NCBI RefSeq assembly: GCF_010560025.1
Contig: NZ_SAIY01000001.1
Span: forward strand, 682,001 to 746,000
Reading direction: 5' to 3'
Source of the DNA: Verrucosispora sioxanthis
GTDB lineage: Bacteria; Actinomycetota; Actinomycetes; Mycobacteriales; Micromonosporaceae
DNA length: 64,000 nucleotides
This document shows, one piece after another, positions 1-8,817 of this stretch; the stretch's first letter is position 1, and each line of letters opens with the position of its first letter. The position numbers and the translations under genes were made by a program. The notes below the pieces were generated by a model. The model did not search any database, was not told where the DNA came from, and was given only the letters and a program-made list of their open reading frames with translations.

Positions 1-68
1 GGGAAGATGACAGTTTATCGGGTATCGTGCGCGTTCCCACGCAACGGCACGCGTACCGAAACCTGCGT

Positions 69-1058
69 TCAGCGCAGGACGACCCGGTGTTCCCCGGGGG
101 GCAGCAGCTCACCGATCACCGGGGCGCCCGGTATCTCCCCGGCGATCAGCAGCCCGCCGGAGGTCTGCGCGTCGGCCAGCAGCAGCCGATCCTGCTCGGT
201 GGCGGCGCCGAAGTCCGTCCACGGGGTCACCCACTCCAGGTTGCGGCGGGAACCACCGCTGACGTACCCGTCCCGGACCGCCTCGCGGGCACCGGCCAGG
301 TACGGCACCCGGGCGGTGTCGATCGCCACCGTCAGCCGGCTCGCCCGGGCCAGCTTCGAGGCGTGCCCGAGCAGACCGAATCCGGTCACGTCGGTGCCGC
401 AGCGCACGCCGGCCGCCACGGCCACCCGCGCGGCGTCCCGGTTCAGCGTGGTCATCGCCGCCACCGCCGCCGGGAAGCTCTCGCCGGTGCTCTTGTGGCG
501 GGTGTTGAGCACGCCGACGCCGAGCGGTTTGGTAAGCGACAGCGGCAGACCGGCCCGCCCGGCGTCCAGGGTGATCAGCTCTTCCGGCCGGACCAGCCCG
601 GTGACGGCCAGGCCGTACTTCGGGCCGTCGTCGTCGACGCTGTGCCCGCCGACCAGATGACAGCCCGCCGCGCGGGCCACGTCCAGGCCACCGCGCAGCA
701 CCTCCCGGGCCAGTTCCAGCGGCAGCACCTCGCGCGGCCAGCAGAGCAGGTTGAGCGCCACCAGCGGGCTGCCGCCCATCGCATACACGTCGGACAGCGC
801 GTTGGTGGCGGCGATCCGACCCCAGTCGTACGCGTCGTCGACCACCGGGGTGAAGAAGTCCGCCGTGGTCACCAGGCCGGTGCGCTCGTCCAGCCGGACC
901 ACCGCGGCGTCGTCACCATGGTCCAGCCCGACCAGCAGCTCGGCGGTGCCGGCAGCGGGGCCGAGACCGGCGACCATCGCCTCCAACTCGCCGGGCGGGA
1001 TCTTGCAGGCGCACCCGCCGCCACGGGCGTACCGGGTCAACCGCACGGGCTCGGTCAT
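69..1058 (-). CDS. selD: Selenide, water dikinase (selenophosphate synthetase)
   Basis: This 329-aa protein should make selenophosphate from selenide and ATP, the selenium donor for selenocysteine tRNA charging or tRNA 2-selenouridine. The N-terminal loop GGGCACKIPP holds the catalytic pair at Cys16 and Lys19, matching E. coli Cys17 and Lys20; it is the Cys form, not Sec. The AIRS-type ATP-binding fold follows, with GLDHGDDAAV and a Gly-rich TDVTGFGLLGHA segment, and the length is normal. The ATG has GGAG about 11 nt upstream. The gene is divergent from the glu transporter. No selA, selB or tRNA-Sec is visible here, so the partner genes must lie beyond the left edge or elsewhere. Confidence 0.95.
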   Translation of the reverse strand: MTEPVRLTRYARGGGCACKIPPGELEAMVAGLGPAAGTAELLVGLDHGDDAAVVRLDERTGLVTTADFFTPVVDDAYDWGRIAATNALSDVYAMGGSPLVALNLLCWPREVLPLELAREVLRGGLDVARAAGCHLVGGHSVDDDGPKYGLAVTGLVRPEELITLDAGRAGLPLSLTKPLGVGVLNTRHKSTGESFPAAVAAMTTLNRDAARVAVAAGVRCGTDVTGFGLLGHASKLARASRLTVAIDTARVPYLAGAREAVRDGYVSGGSRRNLEWVTPWTDFGAATEQDRLLLADAQTSGGLLIAGEIPGAPVIGELLPPGEHRVVLR

Positions 1059-1162
1059 CTCCTCATGATCTCCGTCACGGAGGCGGGATGCCAGCCGGGC
1101 GGGTCAAATTCGGACGCCGGAGTCGGATCATCCATGGTGTTACCGCTCCGTGACCATCTGAG

Positions 1163-1193
1163 TTGTGTTCCGCCACTTCACCCCGCCTACAGT
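1163..1193 (+). promoter_or_regulatory. Candidate promoter of the glu transporter operon
   Basis: TTGTGT and TACAGT sit 19 bp apart, ending about 53 nt before the GTG of the ATPase gene. The -10 is good and the spacing slightly long. This is pattern matching only. Confidence 0.3.
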
Positions 1194-1246
1194 GGCCGCT
1201 ACCGGGGGTCGACCGACTCCCGACAGCGACGAGGAGGACAGACGAC

Positions 1247-1993
1247 GTGGCGACGGGCGAACCGCTCATCGTGCTGGACTCGGTCAACAAGTGGTTCGGG
1301 CCGTTGCACGTACTCGACGACGTCTCGCTGTCGGTGGGCCGGGGCGAGGTGGTCGTGGTGATCGGCCCGTCCGGTTCCGGCAAGTCGACCCTGTGCCGCA
1401 CCATCAACCGGCTGGAGCCGATCAACTCCGGCACCATCACCTTCGACGGGCAGGCGCTGCCGGCCGAGGGCAAGGCCCTGGCCAGGCTGCGCAGCGAGGT
1501 CGGCATGGTGTTCCAGTCGTTCAACCTCTTCGCGCACAAGACGATCCTGGAGAACGTCACCCTCGGCCCGATCAAGGTCCGCAAGGAGAAGCCGGCGGCG
1601 GCCCGGGAGCGAGGGCTGGCCCTGCTCGACCGGGTCGGCATCGCCAACCAGGCCGACAAGTACCCGGCCCAGCTCTCCGGCGGCCAGCAGCAGCGCGCCG
1701 CGATCGCCCGCGCGCTGGCCATGCAGCCCAAGGCGATGCTCTTCGACGAGCCCACCAGCGCGCTGGACCCGGAGATGGTCGGCGAGGTGCTGGACGTGAT
1801 GACCTCGCTGGCCCGCGACGGCATGACCATGGTCGTGGTCACCCACGAGATGGGCTTCGCCCGGCACGCCGCGAACCGGGTCATCTTCATGGCCGACGGC
1901 AAGCTCGTCGAGGAAGCCGAGCCCAAAGAGTTCTTCGCGAATCCGCGCAGTGAACGGGCCAAGGACTTCCTCTCCAAAATCCTCACGCACTAG
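1247..1993 (+). CDS. gluA: Glutamate/polar amino-acid ABC transporter ATPase
   Basis: This is the cytoplasmic ATPase of a type I importer for glutamate or another polar amino acid, 248 aa from the GTG start. It has Walker [11 protein letters not shown]-loop FQSFN, signature LSGGQQQR, Walker [13 protein letters not shown] and H-loop VVTHEMGFA. The GTG at 1247 is chosen because GAGGAGG lies about 9 nt upstream; an upstream in-frame ATG at 1163 would add 28 residues without similarity to the family. It is the first gene of gluA-gluB-gluC-gluD. Substrate assignment rests on similarity to actinobacterial GluABCD and is not proven by sequence alone. Confidence 0.93.
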   Translation: MATGEPLIVLDSVNKWFGPLHVLDDVSLSVGRGEVVVVIGPSGSGKSTLCRTINRLEPINSGTITFDGQALPAEGKALARLRSEVGMVFQSFNLFAHKTILENVTLGPIKVRKEKPAAARERGLALLDRVGIANQADKYPAQLSGGQQQRAAIARALAMQPKAMLFDEPTSALDPEMVGEVLDVMTSLARDGMTMVVVTHEMGFARHAANRVIFMADGKLVEEAEPKEFFANPRSERAKDFLSKILTH

Positions 1994-2010
1994 CCGTCCG
2001 TAGTGGGGCA

Positions 2011-2028
2011 CGCCGTCGATCGACGGCG
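2011..2028. promoter_or_regulatory. Perfect 18-bp palindrome between gluA and gluB
   Basis: CGCCGTCGATCGACGGCG is a perfect palindrome; in RNA it can form a 7-bp stem with a GATC loop. It lies between the ATPase stop and the binding-protein ribosome site. Such intercistronic hairpins often stabilise or partly terminate transcripts so that the binding protein is expressed differently from the ATPase. That role is inference; a protein operator is the alternative. Confidence 0.5.
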
Positions 2029-2053
2029 GGTTCCGTCTTAGAAGGAGATGAAC

Positions 2054-2935
2054 ATGCGTATCAAGCGCATAGCGGCGATCGCCGCGGCTGCCACCCTCAC
2101 GCTCGGCATGGCCGCCTGTGGCGGCGACGACGCCGGTGAGGGCACCGGTGCCGGCACCGACAAGGATTTCGCTGCTGGCAGCACGATGGAACGGCTGAAC
2201 CAGGCACAGGCCATCAAGATCGGTACGAAGTTCGACCAGCCACTCTTCGGTCTGAAGGGACTCGACGGCAAGCCGCAGGGCTTCGATGTCGAAATCGGCA
2301 AGATCGTTGCCGACGAGCTGGGTATCCCCGAGGACAAGATCGAGTGGGTCGAGACCCCGTCGACCGTACGCGAGCAGCGCATCGAGGAGGGCGCCGTCGA
2401 CATCGTCGTGGCGACCTACACGATCAACGACACCCGCAAGGAGCGGATCGACTTCGCCGGCCCGTACTACATCGCCGGTCAGACCATCCTGGTCAAGGCC
2501 GACGAGAACGAGATCACCGGCCCCGACTCGTTCAAGACCACCGGCAAGAAGGTCTGCTCGGTCCAGGGCTCCACGCCCGCCGCCAACATCGAGCAGTACC
2601 TGAGCAACGTGGGCGAGCAACTGGTCGTCTTCGACGTCTACACCAAGTGCCTCGACGCGCTCAAGGGTGGTCAGGTCGACGCCATCACCACCGACAACGT
2701 GATCCTCAGCGGCTACATGTCGCAGAACGAGGGCCAGTTCAAGCTGGTCGGTGGCACCTTCACCGAGGAGCCGTACGGCATCGGCCTCAAGAAGGGCGAC
2801 AACGACTTCCGCACCTTCCTCAACGACACCCTGGAGAAGATCTTCGAGGACGGTCGCTACCTGCAGGCGTGGAAGGACACCGCCGGCAAGATCGACTCCG
2901 CCGACCCGAAGATCCCCACCGTCAACCGCTACTGA
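2054..2935 (+). CDS. gluB: Glutamate/polar amino-acid substrate-binding lipoprotein
   Basis: This is the extracytoplasmic binding protein (SBP_bac_3 family) of the importer, 293 aa from this start. The N-terminus has basic residues, a hydrophobic stretch and a lipobox ending LGMAAC, so it should be exported, lipidated on Cys and anchored at the outer face of the membrane. Family blocks include a QGFDVEIGK segment and a TYTINDTRKERIDFAGPYY segment. Two in-frame ATGs exist, at 2048 and 2054; 2054 is preferred because AAGGAG is then 6 nt away, whereas the first ATG abuts it. It follows gluA after a palindrome and precedes the two permeases. Confidence 0.93.
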   Translation: MRIKRIAAIAAAATLTLGMAACGGDDAGEGTGAGTDKDFAAGSTMERLNQAQAIKIGTKFDQPLFGLKGLDGKPQGFDVEIGKIVADELGIPEDKIEWVETPSTVREQRIEEGAVDIVVATYTINDTRKERIDFAGPYYIAGQTILVKADENEITGPDSFKTTGKKVCSVQGSTPAANIEQYLSNVGEQLVVFDVYTKCLDALKGGQVDAITTDNVILSGYMSQNEGQFKLVGGTFTEEPYGIGLKKGDNDFRTFLNDTLEKIFEDGRYLQAWKDTAGKIDSADPKIPTVNRY

Positions 2936-2959
2936 TCCCCGCAGCTGAAGGGTGATTTT

Positions 2960-3667
2960 GTGGACGTTCTCGTCAACAACTTCGACGTCTTTCGCAACGG
3001 ATTCTTCGTCACCCTTCAGTTCTGCATCCTGGCGGCCACGGGGGCGTTGATCATCGGCGTCCTCGTGGCCGTGATGCGGATCTCACCCGTGCCACCGCTG
3101 CGCTGGCTCGGCAGCACGTACGTCACGGTCCTGCGCAACTGCCCACTCACGATCGTCATGTTCTTCGCCGCGTTCGCCCTGCCGGCCCTCGGCTCCAACG
3201 CGGACTTCCTCCGGATCCCCGGACTGGACCAGATCTTCAAACGTCTCGGCACCGACCTGCCGTACTTCCGGTTCGCCCTCATCGCGCTCAGCGTCTACAC
3301 GGCCGCGTTCGTGGCCGAGGCGATCCGCAGCGGCGTGAACGGTGTACCCAGCGGCCAGGCCGAGGCGGCCCGGGCGATCGGGCTCACCTTCACCCAGAAC
3401 CTGCGGTACGTCGTCCTGCCCCAGGCATGGAAAGGAGCGGTCGTGCCGCTCGGCAGCGTCCTGATCGCCATGATCAAGAATTCGGCCCTGGCCGGTTTCT
3501 TCGGCGTCGCCGGTGACCTGTCCGCCAGCGCCCAGTCACTCACCAGCGCCGGCGGTTTCCCGATCATCCCCGTCTTCATCGGCATCAGCCTGGGCTACCT
3601 GATCCTCACCGTGCCCCTCGGCCTGTTGCTGGACCGGGTGGAGCGCCGGCAGGCGGTGGCCCGATGA
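2960..3667 (+). CDS. gluC: Glutamate/polar amino-acid ABC transporter permease
   Basis: This is an inner-membrane permease of the HisM/GltK type, 235 aa, with about five hydrophobic spans. The EAA cytoplasmic loop that contacts the ATPase is visible as SGQAEAARAIGLTFTQ. Translation starts at GTG with AAGGG about 8 nt upstream. Its stop overlaps the start of gluD by 4 bp (ATGA), which suggests translational coupling of the permease pair. Confidence 0.92.
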   Translation: MDVLVNNFDVFRNGFFVTLQFCILAATGALIIGVLVAVMRISPVPPLRWLGSTYVTVLRNCPLTIVMFFAAFALPALGSNADFLRIPGLDQIFKRLGTDLPYFRFALIALSVYTAAFVAEAIRSGVNGVPSGQAEAARAIGLTFTQNLRYVVLPQAWKGAVVPLGSVLIAMIKNSALAGFFGVAGDLSASAQSLTSAGGFPIIPVFIGISLGYLILTVPLGLLLDRVERRQAVAR

Positions 3668-4650
3668 GCAACGATTCGATGTCGGTCCTCTACGACGCCC
3701 CGGGACCACGGGCCCGCCGGATCACCCTTATCTCGAGCATCCTCGCCGCGCTCGCCGCTGTGGCCGGACTGTACTTCCTCGTCTACCGCCCGCTCGACGA
3801 ACGCGGCCAGTTCTCGATGGAGCGGTGGGGCCCCCTGATCGACCCGGGCAACGAGGTCTTCGGTCAGGTGTGGACCCAGCTCGGACAGGGCTTCCGGGCG
3901 ACCCTGACGGCCGCCGCGCTCGCCATCGTCAGCTCGCTGGCCTTCGGCACCCTCCTGGCGGTGCTGCGGGTGCAGCTCAAGTCGCTGATGCGCCGCCGGT
4001 TCGACAGCCTTCCCGCGCCGGTTGCACTGGCCGTACGCGCCCTGAGCTGGCTCCTCAACGGGGTGACCAGGTTCTTCGTCGAGGTCTTCCGAGGGCTGCC
4101 GGTCGTCATCACGATCTTCTTCTGCGCGAGCGGCCTCCCGGTGCTCGGCGTGGACCTCGGCGACATCCTCTGGTACCTGGTGCTCGGTCTGACCATCTAC
4201 AACGGCGTGGTGATCGGTGAGATCCTCCGCTCCGGCATGGAGGGCCTGCCCGGCGGCCAGCGCGAGGCGGCCGACGCGATCGGGCTGACCTCATTCCAGG
4301 CGACCCGCATGATCCTGTTGCCGCAGGCGTTCCGGATCATGCTTCCGGCACTGATCAGCCAGCTCGTTGTCGTGCTCAAGGACACATCGCTCGGCTTCAT
4401 CATCAGCTACGAGGAAGTGCTGCGGAAGAGCAGCTTCATCATCCAGGTCCTGGACAACCCGATCCAGGTGTACGTCGTCGTCGGCGTCATCTACATCGCC
4501 GTCAACTACCTGCTGTCGAAGCTGGCCGAATACGCCCAGCGTCGTCTCGCCAAGGGGCGACGTACCGCACGCAAGTCGAAGCCGGCGACGACCGGAGGCG
4601 AATCGACCACTGTGCAGGAGACCGAAGCGGTAGCCGGCACCGCCACCTGA
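3664..4650 (+). CDS. gluD: Glutamate/polar amino-acid ABC transporter permease
   Basis: This is the second permease of the importer, 328 aa. It is longer than gluC because of an N-terminal extension with one extra hydrophobic span (about residues 20-40) and a basic C-terminal tail. The EAA loop reads GGQREAADAIGLTSFQ. The ATG overlaps the gluC stop, so the two permeases are probably translated together. It is the last gene of the operon; downstream lies the decayed accessory patch, and I see no clear terminator hairpin. Confidence 0.92.
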   Translation: MSNDSMSVLYDAPGPRARRITLISSILAALAAVAGLYFLVYRPLDERGQFSMERWGPLIDPGNEVFGQVWTQLGQGFRATLTAAALAIVSSLAFGTLLAVLRVQLKSLMRRRFDSLPAPVALAVRALSWLLNGVTRFFVEVFRGLPVVITIFFCASGLPVLGVDLGDILWYLVLGLTIYNGVVIGEILRSGMEGLPGGQREAADAIGLTSFQATRMILLPQAFRIMLPALISQLVVVLKDTSLGFIISYEEVLRKSSFIIQVLDNPIQVYVVVGVIYIAVNYLLSKLAEYAQRRLAKGRRTARKSKPATTGGESTTVQETEAVAGTAT

Positions 4651-5012
4651 CATTCTTAGCTGGTTTGTTCGCGTGGGCAGAGTTCCCGCCCGCCCCCGAG
4701 ACCCGAACCCCTCCTGACCGACTGCGGCTGGAGTGGTCACTAAACCGTTACAACTCAAGTCTAGTACGGGCCCCCGGCTCCTGAATGGAGGGTAGGCTGT
4801 CCGGGCTGTGAGGCGGTAGCGGGCCGGGTGCACGGGTAGCATCAGCGAGCCATCGCGGACGTGTCGGTCAATGCCCGGCTGGTGGTGATGCGGACACGCA
4901 TGCGCCGTCCGGCGTGCCCTAGGCTGGCGCCGTCAGGATTCTAAGAGCAGCTTCCGGGTGCTCTGATCCGTTACCATCGCCGCACACCCCACCTTATCTT
5001 CCAGATCGCTGG

Positions 5013-5245
5013 GGTGGTGCGTCGGCTGGCCGGCCGCAGGACGCTCGGGTGGTGTCGGCCCTGGCGATGGTCGTCATGTCCCGGCAAACCGCCCTGCGGT
5101 GACGTCAGCGTTACGCCACAGTTCTACTCAAGGCGGTCATCCGAAAGCCCATCGATATGCTATCCCCCTGTAGGGTGGCAACGCCGGAAACATGGCTGCG
5201 CGACCATCCCGGTGTCGCGGTGGTGTGCCGAGACACCCCCCGGCG
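5013..5245 (+). mobile_element. Remnant of an ISL3-family transposase
   Basis: One frame carries consecutive pieces of the ISL3 (IS204/IS1001/IS1096/IS1165) transposase. First comes a VMSRQTALR segment, like the VSRSTLLR helix of the family. Next come QRYATVL, KPIDML, and then WLRDHPGVAVVCRD, the most typical block. An in-frame TGA at 5100-5102 and an apparent internal deletion before QRYATVL show it is dead. After VVCRD the expected VQVADRWH block is missing. No intact ends or target duplications are visible. Family assignment is from memory of the consensus; only about 75 codons are preserved. Confidence 0.6.
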
Positions 5246-5358
5246 CGAACGGGTGCCACACCCCGCCCGAGCATTACGAAGCGGTGCCGGTTGCGCAACT
5301 CGTACACCGACAGCTGATCATGATCGCCCGTGCGCCGACAGGCCGGAAGGCCTAGATG

Positions 5359-6035
5359 TCAGCGCGAACGCGCATCGGCAGCGTAGCCCTCTGCTTGAGC
5401 GGCGAAAAGAGCTGCGTAAAGGTTGTCCGCCTCAACCAGTTCATAATGTGTGCCCTGCTCCACGAGTTGGCCGCCATCCAAAACGAAGATGCGGTCGAGG
5501 TGGCGCAACGACCCGAGTTGGTGGGAGATTAGCAACGTCGTCTTGCGGCCCCCTATTGATTTCAAGACCTCACGGAGGCGGCGCTGAGCAAGCGCGTCTA
5601 GACCTGATGTTGGCTCATCGAGAATGGCAATGACTGCATCCTCACGTAGTAACGCCCTGGCAATCGCGAGACGCTGCCACTGGCCACCAGACAACAGCGA
5701 GACGTCGGCATTTTCATCGTCGGCCATAAAAGTCTTGCTTAACAGGGTTTCGTAACCGCTGGGCAGGGCGTCAATCTCGTCGCTTAGTCCCGCCTTCTCA
5801 GCAGCCTTCCGCACTGCGGCACGGTCCGCGCGGCGCTCGATGTTGCCTACCGCGATATTTTCCGCGACAGTCAGATCGTAGCTCATAAAATCTTGGAAAA
5901 CTGCAGTCATGCGACGTCGGATCTCCGAGGGATCAAGATCACGGGCATTCTTGCCATCGAAAAGTATGACCCCCCGAGAGGGCTCATAGAGTCGGCACAG
6001 CAGCTTGACGAGAGTGCTTTGACCATAGGGCCAGT
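5359..6035 (-). pseudogene. Truncated ABC exporter ATPase domain, Walker A destroyed
   Basis: The open part from 5910 (183 codons) is the C-terminal two thirds of an exporter-type nucleotide-binding domain. It has a FQDF Q-loop, signature LLSGGQWQR, Walker B VIAILDEPTSGLD and an ISHQ H-loop, in the style of lantibiotic or peptide exporters. Homology continues upstream in frame through STLVKLLCRLYEPSRG. The P-loop there reads PYGQST, so the invariant Gly-Lys is gone, and nothing of the membrane domain remains. It is therefore a relic, not a working ATPase. GC content is clearly below the flanking genes, which suggests transfer. Its original substrate cannot be told. Confidence 0.7.
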
Positions 6036-6271
6036 AGCGTAAAGAAGATTGGTAGCCGGGCGAGGTGAAGCTGTCAACAAAGCCATCAGCCGATCAATAA
6101 GGATTTGCTCGAGGAACCCCGCCGTCGTCTTACCTGCCTCGATTCAACTGTCGGTCTAATGCCTGGCAGGCATGGCGACGTCTCTGCGTAATGACCTTGG
6201 CAGATTGGTACTGTTAGTCCATATATCCCCCCTGCGCTCGGTAGTACCAAGAGCCCGATATCTTCTCCCGG

Positions 6272-8038
6272 TCAGCGGGCGATCTCGGTCACCCGGGACT
6301 CGCGGACCACCGTCACCCGGATCTGACCCGGATAGGTCAACTCCTCCTCGACCTGCTTGGCCACGTCCCGGGCCAGCACCGCCGCACCGATGTCGTCGAC
6401 GTCGTCGGGCTTGACCATCACCCGGATCTCGCGGCCCGCCTGCATGGCGAAGACCTTGTCCACCCCGACCTTGCCGGCGGCGATCTCCTCGATGCGTTCC
6501 AGCCGCTTGACGTACGCCTCCAGGCTCTCCCGCCGCGCTCCCGGCCGCCCGCCCGAGCAGGCGTCCGACGCCTGGGTCAGCACCGCCTCCACGGTCTGCG
6601 GCGGCACCTCGTTGTGGTGCGCCTCGATGGCGTGCACCACGTCCTCGCTCTCGCCGTACTTGCGGGCCACGTCCGCGCCGATGATGGCGTGGCTGCCCTC
6701 CACCTCGTGCGTGAGCGCCTTGCCGATGTCGTGCAGGAACGCCGACCGCTTGATCAACGGCACGTCCAGCCGCAGCTCGGCCGCCATCACCCCGGCGATG
6801 TGCGCGGTCTCCACCAGGTGCTTGAGCACGTTCTGCCCGTACGACGTGCGGTAGCGCAACCGGCCCAGCAGGGTGACCAGCTCCGGGTGGATCTCGGTGA
6901 TGCCGACCTCCACCAGGGCGTCCTCGGCGGCCCGGTGGCAGAGCTGGTCCACCTCCTGGCGGGCCAGTTCGTGCACCTCCTCGATGCGGTGCGGGTGGAT
7001 CCGGCCGTCCAGCACCAGCTTCTCCAGCGTCAACCGGCCCACCTCCCGGCGCACCGGGTCGAAGCACGACAGCAGCACCGCCTCGGGAGTGTCGTCGATG
7101 ATCAGGTTCACCCCGGTGACCGACTCGAAGGCCCGGATGTTGCGGCCCTCCCGGCCGATGATCCGACCCTTCATCTCGTCGCCCGGCAGGTGCAACACGC
7201 TGACCACGCTCTCGGCGGTCTGCTCGCTGGCCACCCGCTGGATGGCGTCCACCACGATGTGCCGGGCCCGCTGCTCGGCGGTCGACCTCGCGTCGGACTC
7301 GATGTCCCGGACCAGCAGCGCGGCCTCCCGCTTCGCCTGGCCCTCGATCGCCTCGACCAACTCGGCCCGCGCGGCGTCGGCGGTCAACCCGGCGACCCGC
7401 TCCAACTCACGTCGCCGCTGGTTCTCCACCTCGGCGAGATCGGCCTCCCGCTCGGCCAACGCCGCCTCACGGGCCGTCAGCGCCGCGTTGGCCGCGGTGA
7501 GCTGGCGTTCCCGCTCCGCGAGCCGCTCCACCTCCTCGGTGTGCAGCCGCTCCCGCTCGTCCATCCGGGTCGCCCGCCGCTCCACCTCGGCCGCCTGCTC
7601 CCGGGTGGTCGCGGCCAACACCGCCACCTCCCGCTCACCGCTGCGCCGGGCCGCCGTGCGCAACTGCTCGGCGTCCGCCTCGGCCTGCTTGTGCGCCCGT
7701 TCCAACACCGTGTCCGCCTCGGCGCGGGCGTCGTCGAGCACCCGCCGCGCCTCCGCCCGGGCGGCCTTCGCCTCGGCCTTGGCCGCCGCCGCCTCGGCGC
7801 GGGCCGCCGCCGCCGCGGACTTCGCCACGTCGATGGTGCTGTTGACCTCGTCAGCGGCGGTACGCAGCGCGGCCAGCGACTGCTCCTGCCGGTCCTTCTC
7901 CGCGATGAACGCCGGATCCTCCGGTGCCGGACGGGTCAGCAGACCCCGCATCAGCCGCACCCCGAGCAGCACCGCGCCGAGCACCACGAGGGTCAGCACC
8001 AGCACGGCGACCAGGATCACGACGTCGAAGGCGCTCAT
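6272..8038 (-). CDS. rny: Ribonuclease Y
   Basis: This is a membrane-anchored endoribonuclease for mRNA turnover, 588 aa. In order it has one N-terminal transmembrane helix (about residues 5-27), a long Ala/Glu/Arg-rich coiled coil (about 45-260), a KH domain with GRIIGREGRNIRAFE, and an HD domain with HDIGKALTHE and HHNEVPP. Those His-Asp residues bind the catalytic metal. GGAG lies about 8 nt before the ATG. It follows recX on the same strand after a 0.78-kb gap, so it may have its own promoter (see 8555-8583). With RNase J at 55776 the window carries both Gram-positive-type mRNA decay nucleases. Confidence 0.96.
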   Translation of the reverse strand: MSAFDVVILVAVLVLTLVVLGAVLLGVRLMRGLLTRPAPEDPAFIAEKDRQEQSLAALRTAADEVNSTIDVAKSAAAAARAEAAAAKAEAKAARAEARRVLDDARAEADTVLERAHKQAEADAEQLRTAARRSGEREVAVLAATTREQAAEVERRATRMDERERLHTEEVERLAERERQLTAANAALTAREAALAEREADLAEVENQRRRELERVAGLTADAARAELVEAIEGQAKREAALLVRDIESDARSTAEQRARHIVVDAIQRVASEQTAESVVSVLHLPGDEMKGRIIGREGRNIRAFESVTGVNLIIDDTPEAVLLSCFDPVRREVGRLTLEKLVLDGRIHPHRIEEVHELARQEVDQLCHRAAEDALVEVGITEIHPELVTLLGRLRYRTSYGQNVLKHLVETAHIAGVMAAELRLDVPLIKRSAFLHDIGKALTHEVEGSHAIIGADVARKYGESEDVVHAIEAHHNEVPPQTVEAVLTQASDACSGGRPGARRESLEAYVKRLERIEEIAAGKVGVDKVFAMQAGREIRVMVKPDDVDDIGAAVLARDVAKQVEEELTYPGQIRVTVVRESRVTEIAR

Positions 8039-8817
8039 CGGCCGGCTCCGCCCGGACCGTCACCGGCCACCGCTGCGGCAGGTGGACCGGAACTCTGCTC
8101 ACCGTCGTCGCCGGCCCCGGACTCCGCCGCACCGGGAGCACCCGCCCCCGCGCTCATGCCGACACTCCGTTCCGCCGCGCACCCCTGACGGGCAGCGCCG
8201 GACAAAGCCGCACGGTCGGCCCGCTCCGCTCGCTCATGCCGGGACTCCGGTGAACCTGTGCCGCCTCGCCATGGCGCGCCTCCCCTGAACCGTCGCGCCG
8301 CAACAGCCTGCCGGGTGGGCACGCTCCTGCGACTCTGGACGCCCGACCGGAGCGCATGGCCGTGGGTTGGCTTCCTCCGCCGACGTCCTGACGGCCGTAG
8401 GCGGGCCGGGTGCAGTGTCACGCGAGCCCGGACCGGCCTGTCCGGAGCTGACGTACGCGGCCGAAGGTGCCGGCCAAAGTGATGCTGTTCTGTTACGGGA
8501 TCTATGTTGTGCGCTTAGCCTGCGCTTGGTCGGGCAATGTGAGCCTTTATGGCGAGGCTAGGTCTCAACCGGCCTCCGGTCAAGAACAGATGATCAAACC
8601 ACCCGGACGGAGAGAAGTTAACTCGTCACCCTCCGCCAATGAACACTCGGACGCCAGCGGGCAAAAAAGACGAACGACCAACGCCGAGTTGACTCATCGG
8701 GGCTGGTCACGTCACGGAGGCGGTCGTCGCACCCGCGCTCGTCGCATCGCCTGCGGCCCTGTGACGGGCCGGCCCGAGATCACGTCGGGTGGACGGCAGG
8801 ATGGCGCGAACGCGCGG
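8039..8817. other. Gene-poor interval between recX and rny
   Basis: There are 779 bp without a gene I can support. The part next to recX (about 8480-8720) is less GC-rich than its surroundings. A 128-codon minus-strand frame (8035-8421) overlaps the rny start by ATGA, but it is a low-complexity Ala/Gly/Arg/Pro sequence without family features. If the promoter candidate at 8555-8583 is real, rny mRNA has a leader of about 500 nt. Confidence 0.5.
8555..8583 (-). promoter_or_regulatory. Candidate promoter for rny
   Basis: On the minus strand TTGACC and TAGCCT are separated by exactly 17 bp, a good match to an actinobacterial housekeeping promoter. Transcription would run toward rny, about 510 nt away. 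Evidence is by motif only. Confidence 0.4.

Larger units (their letters stand above)
4651..6271. other. Decayed accessory patch between convergent gluD and rny
   Basis: About 1.6 kb separates the 3' ends of two convergent core genes. Its composition is less GC-rich than the flanks and reading frames are broken throughout. It contains two recognisable relics, a transposase (about 5013-5245) and an ABC exporter ATPase (5359-6035). In 4651-5012 and 6036-6271 I see no gene, tRNA or convincing inverted terminal repeat. A 3'-to-3' junction is a tolerant site for insertion and decay. Confidence 0.6.

Noticed and set aside
1075..1130. GGAGGCG start and TCAAA nearby, suggestive of a selenocysteine tRNA next to selD
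   Set aside because: No matching CGCCTCC acceptor strand follows within 100 nt and no T-arm GTTCGA loop is present, so no tRNA cloverleaf can form.
4680..4760. tRNA fragment as an integration site of the accessory island (GGGGTTCGGG on the minus strand)
   Set aside because: The stem flanking the TTCG-containing loop does not pair properly and no anticodon arm can be drawn.
4980..5020. CACCCC/GGGGTG inverted repeat as an insertion-sequence end or terminator
   Set aside because: Only 6 bp with a 23-nt loop, no counterpart beyond the transposase remnant, and no target duplication.
5100..5102. In-frame TGA read as selenocysteine, because selD is nearby
   Set aside because: It lies in an ISL3 transposase remnant where relatives have Arg; no SECIS-like hairpin directly follows and the rest of the gene is missing.
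8035..8421. 128-codon frame overlapping the rny start by ATGA
   Set aside because: The translated sequence is low-complexity Ala/Gly/Arg/Pro, has no family features, and long chance frames are common at this GC content.
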